Assembly: GCF_023913775.1 (NCBI RefSeq)
Contig: NZ_JAMXAX010000051.1
Span: 1-36,057, forward strand
Direction of reading: 5' to 3'
Length of the DNA stretch: 36,057 nt
Origin: Acidovorax facilis
GTDB lineage: Bacteria > Pseudomonadota > Gammaproteobacteria > Burkholderiales > Burkholderiaceae_C
Made by a program: the position numbers and the translations under genes. Below, piece after piece: positions 34,427 through 36,057 of this stretch (its first letter is position 1; each line of letters begins with the position of its first letter). The notes beneath the pieces are model-generated. The model saw only the letters and a list, made by a program, of their open reading frames with translations. It had not been told where the DNA came from and ran no database searches.

Positions 34427-35569
34427 TTGAAATGGATGAACTTGGCCCGCTTTACCGGGCACGCGGTAACGTTTGCGAGTCTCGTAGCTTTGCAGGCCTG
34501 TGGCGGTTCCGGAGGAGGAGACAACGTCAGCCCACCACCGGCAGTGGCTGGAAAAATCGCCCTCTTTGCGGGTGACGTGGGGGGCGTTGGAAACCTGGAT
34601 GGAGCTCGCGGCAACGCAACCTTCTATGGCATCCAAAGTCTGACGGTGGACCCTGCGGGCAATCTCATGGTGGCCGAGGTTGGCAACCACGCGGTGCGCA
34701 AAATTTCTTCTGACGGCACCGTGAGTACCGCTGCCGGTGGCGATATGGTCGCGGCATTCGCTGACGGGCAAGGGGTAGCCGCCAAGTTTCTGAATCCGCA
34801 ATTTATTGCGGCGGACACCAAGGGCAACTGGTACGTTTCTGACAACGGAGAATACATACGCAAGGTGACGCCTCAAGGCGCGGTTACCACGCTGGCAAAC
34901 GTCTCGACCAATTGGAACTGCCAGAGTTCATCGATGGTTTTCTGCCATGTTGGCAAACCTTTGGCGGTGGACGTTGCGGGTACGGTGTATTTCACCGCCA
35001 ATAACCAGCTGCGCAAGCTGGGGGCAAACGGCCAAATGGAGACTTTGGTCAATGCCATCAGTTCCCGGGGGCTACCCACTCCGGCGTTTTCGTTTGTCTA
35101 CCTGGCCTCTGGCTTGGTGGTGGATGCACAGGGGACGATCTATATCGCTGACCGTAACCAGCCTGTGATTCGCAAAGTCTCGCCTGCGGGCGAGATGACG
35201 ATACTGGCCGGCTCGGAAGAGTCAAGCCAGGCTGTGGACGGGCAGGGTAGCGCTGCGCGTTTTGTGGAACTTCAAGCCATCACGATGGATGCCGTGGGCA
35301 ACTTGTACGTGTTGGAAGGCAACGGTGCTATCCGTAAAGTTACGCCTGCTGGTTTGGTCTCCACTGTTCGGCAGCCAACACAGACATGGAGTTCAGGCTG
35401 GTCGTACAGCTTTACCGGGTTTGCACGGGATGCAGCTGGAAACTTCTACCTGTCTGCGCTCGGAGCTGGCGGAAATGCACCTGTTTTTGGGAATACGGGG
35501 GTGCGGATAAAAACTTGGACTGGTTTTATGCCGCAAGTCCAAGACTCACCCGGTATTCGATCGGGCTGA
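34427..35569 (+). CDS. NHL-repeat lipoprotein, 3' end replaced by an insertion sequence
   Basis: 380 residues as read. The start is TTG at 34427, chosen because AGGGAG lies six bases upstream and because it gives a lipoprotein signal (MKWMNLARFTGHAVTFASLV, then ALQAC with lipid-site Cys25), followed by a GGSGGGD tether. About six NHL/beta-propeller blades follow, with repeats such as LTVDPAGNLMVAEVGNHAVR, GLVVDAQGTIYIADRNQPVI, RKVSPAGEMTILAG and GNLYVLEGNGAIRKVTPAG. The sixth blade stops at VRIKT: the IS end begins at 35516, so residues 364-380 are read from the IS to a chance TGA. The propeller therefore loses its closing strand. The base composition looks more AT-rich than in the neighbours. 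The ligand is unknown. It may be a pseudogene. Confidence 0.75.
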   Translation: MKWMNLARFTGHAVTFASLVALQACGGSGGGDNVSPPPAVAGKIALFAGDVGGVGNLDGARGNATFYGIQSLTVDPAGNLMVAEVGNHAVRKISSDGTVSTAAGGDMVAAFADGQGVAAKFLNPQFIAADTKGNWYVSDNGEYIRKVTPQGAVTTLANVSTNWNCQSSSMVFCHVGKPLAVDVAGTVYFTANNQLRKLGANGQMETLVNAISSRGLPTPAFSFVYLASGLVVDAQGTIYIADRNQPVIRKVSPAGEMTILAGSEESSQAVDGQGSAARFVELQAITMDAVGNLYVLEGNGAIRKVTPAGLVSTVRQPTQTWSSGWSYSFTGFARDAAGNFYLSALGAGGNAPVFGNTGVRIKTWTGFMPQVQDSPGIRSG

Positions 35570-36057
35570 GGGCCCCCAGGGAGATCTTGATCCGCTTCTC
35601 GTTGTACCAACGGATGTAGTCGTCGACCACCCCAATGAACTGTTCGATCGTGACGCTCTTCCAGTCCCGAGGATAGAACAGCTCATTCTTCAGCCTACCG
35701 AAGAAGCCCTCGCACGCCGCGTTGTCAGGCGAGCAGGCTTTGCGGGACATCGAACGAGTAAGGTTGGCCTCGCTCATTCTCGATAGCCAGCCCGGCCAGC
35801 GGTAGTGTCCTCCGCGGTCGGAGTGGACCACAGGTCGATCGTTGGTCTCTGCCACCGTCTCGATAGCAGCATCCAGCATCGTGTTGACCAGCTCAGCATC
35901 CGGGCTCGTGCCAATGGTCCAGCTGACCACCATCCCGTCGAAGCAATCGATGATCGGTGACAGGTAGACCTTGCCTGCAGGGATCTGGAACTCTGTGATG
36001 TCGGTCAGCCATTTCTCGTTGGGCGCCGCAGCCTGGAAGTCACGGTTGATGATGTTC
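35516..36057 (-). mobile_element. IS3-family insertion sequence, partial (one end in window)
   Basis: The element enters at about 35516 with TGGACTG, an IS3-like terminal sequence, ten bases beyond the transposase stop. It continues past the right edge of the window. A local inverted repeat TTGGACT (35515-35521)/AGTCCAA (35536-35542) marks the end. The transposase points left, so this is the transposase-3' end of the element. The exact boundary and target duplication cannot be set without the other end. Confidence 0.8.
35526..36057 (-). CDS. IS3-family transposase, catalytic OrfB part (5' end outside the window)
   Basis: 176 residues of the C-terminal part are in the window; the start lies beyond 36057. 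The integrase core shows KWLTDITEFQIPAGKVYLSP (first catalytic Asp), VVHSDRGGHYRW (second Asp) and NAACEGFFGRLKNELFYP (Glu). The second Asp and the Glu are separated by 35 residues, the DD(35)E spacing of IS3 elements. The C-terminus has VDDYIRWYNEKRIKISLGAL and SPIEYR, also typical. No frame disruption is seen in this part, so the element may be active. OrfA and the usual programmed frameshift are not visible. Confidence 0.92.
   Translation of the reverse strand, partial: NIINRDFQAAAPNEKWLTDITEFQIPAGKVYLSPIIDCFDGMVVSWTIGTSPDAELVNTMLDAAIETVAETNDRPVVHSDRGGHYRWPGWLSRMSEANLTRSMSRKACSPDNAACEGFFGRLKNELFYPRDWKSVTIEQFIGVVDDYIRWYNEKRIKISLGALSPIEYRVSLGLAA

Noticed and set aside
1..36057. CRISPR arrays, known riboswitches, prophage or secretion islands.
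   Set aside because: No regularly spaced direct repeats, no recognisable riboswitch core and no such gene families were seen.

Overview
The window looks like chromosomal DNA of a GC-rich betaproteobacterium of the family Comamonadaceae (Acidovorax or a close relative). I base this on three things. The gene order iscRSUA-hscBA-fdx-dnaQ and the aceE-aceF-lpdA cluster with an extra lipoyl domain on LpdA fit that group. So do the protein sequences. Two kinds of short dispersed repeat that I associate with this family are present: one with the core AGCGCTT...AAGCGCT, and one long REP-like element at 1882-1975. No database search was possible, so the genus is an inference.

Layout. 1-5369: start of a CaiB/BaiF CoA-transferase (-), an extradiol dioxygenase with a Tat-like leader (+), a nucleotidyltransferase-like protein (-), an aromatic/aspartate aminotransferase (-) and uvrB (+). 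5428-11213: the iron-sulfur cluster assembly locus iscR-iscS-iscU-iscA, an intrinsic terminator, then hscB-hscA-fdx. dnaQ follows with a one-base overlap, then two identical tRNA-Val(CAC) genes and a strong terminator. 12349-15731: an acetylpolyamine-amidohydrolase-like protein, an FAD oxidoreductase and a YqjD/YqjE/YqjK-like membrane-protein trio. 15839-21439: pyrD (-) and rpiA (+) diverging from a 37-bp gap, a glutaredoxin-like exported protein (-), oligopeptidase A (-) and folD (-). 21512-31146: a FixJ-type response regulator and PAS histidine kinase (-), divergent from the pyruvate dehydrogenase operon aceE-aceF-lpdA (+). 31330-34158: a four-PAS GGDEF-EAL protein. 34427-36057: an NHL-repeat lipoprotein whose 3' end is replaced by an incoming IS3-family insertion sequence that runs off the window.

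How the genes work together. The isc block makes and delivers Fe-S clusters, with IscR as the likely feedback regulator. IscS supplies sulfur, IscU is the scaffold, HscB/HscA release the cluster and Fdx supplies electrons. AceE, AceF and LpdA form the pyruvate dehydrogenase complex, and the divergent two-component system is positioned to control it. Most genes are conserved housekeeping genes, and I see no phage, CRISPR array or defence island.

The most unusual signals are small. Copies of the dispersed repeat appear to have been absorbed into the reading frames of hscA and lpdA. Several hairpins sit inside or ahead of operons (iscR leader, iscR-iscS gap, iscA-hscB gap, NHL leader). A sigma-E-like promoter lies ahead of the Tat-leader dioxygenase. 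The NHL lipoprotein is cut in its sixth blade by the IS element.
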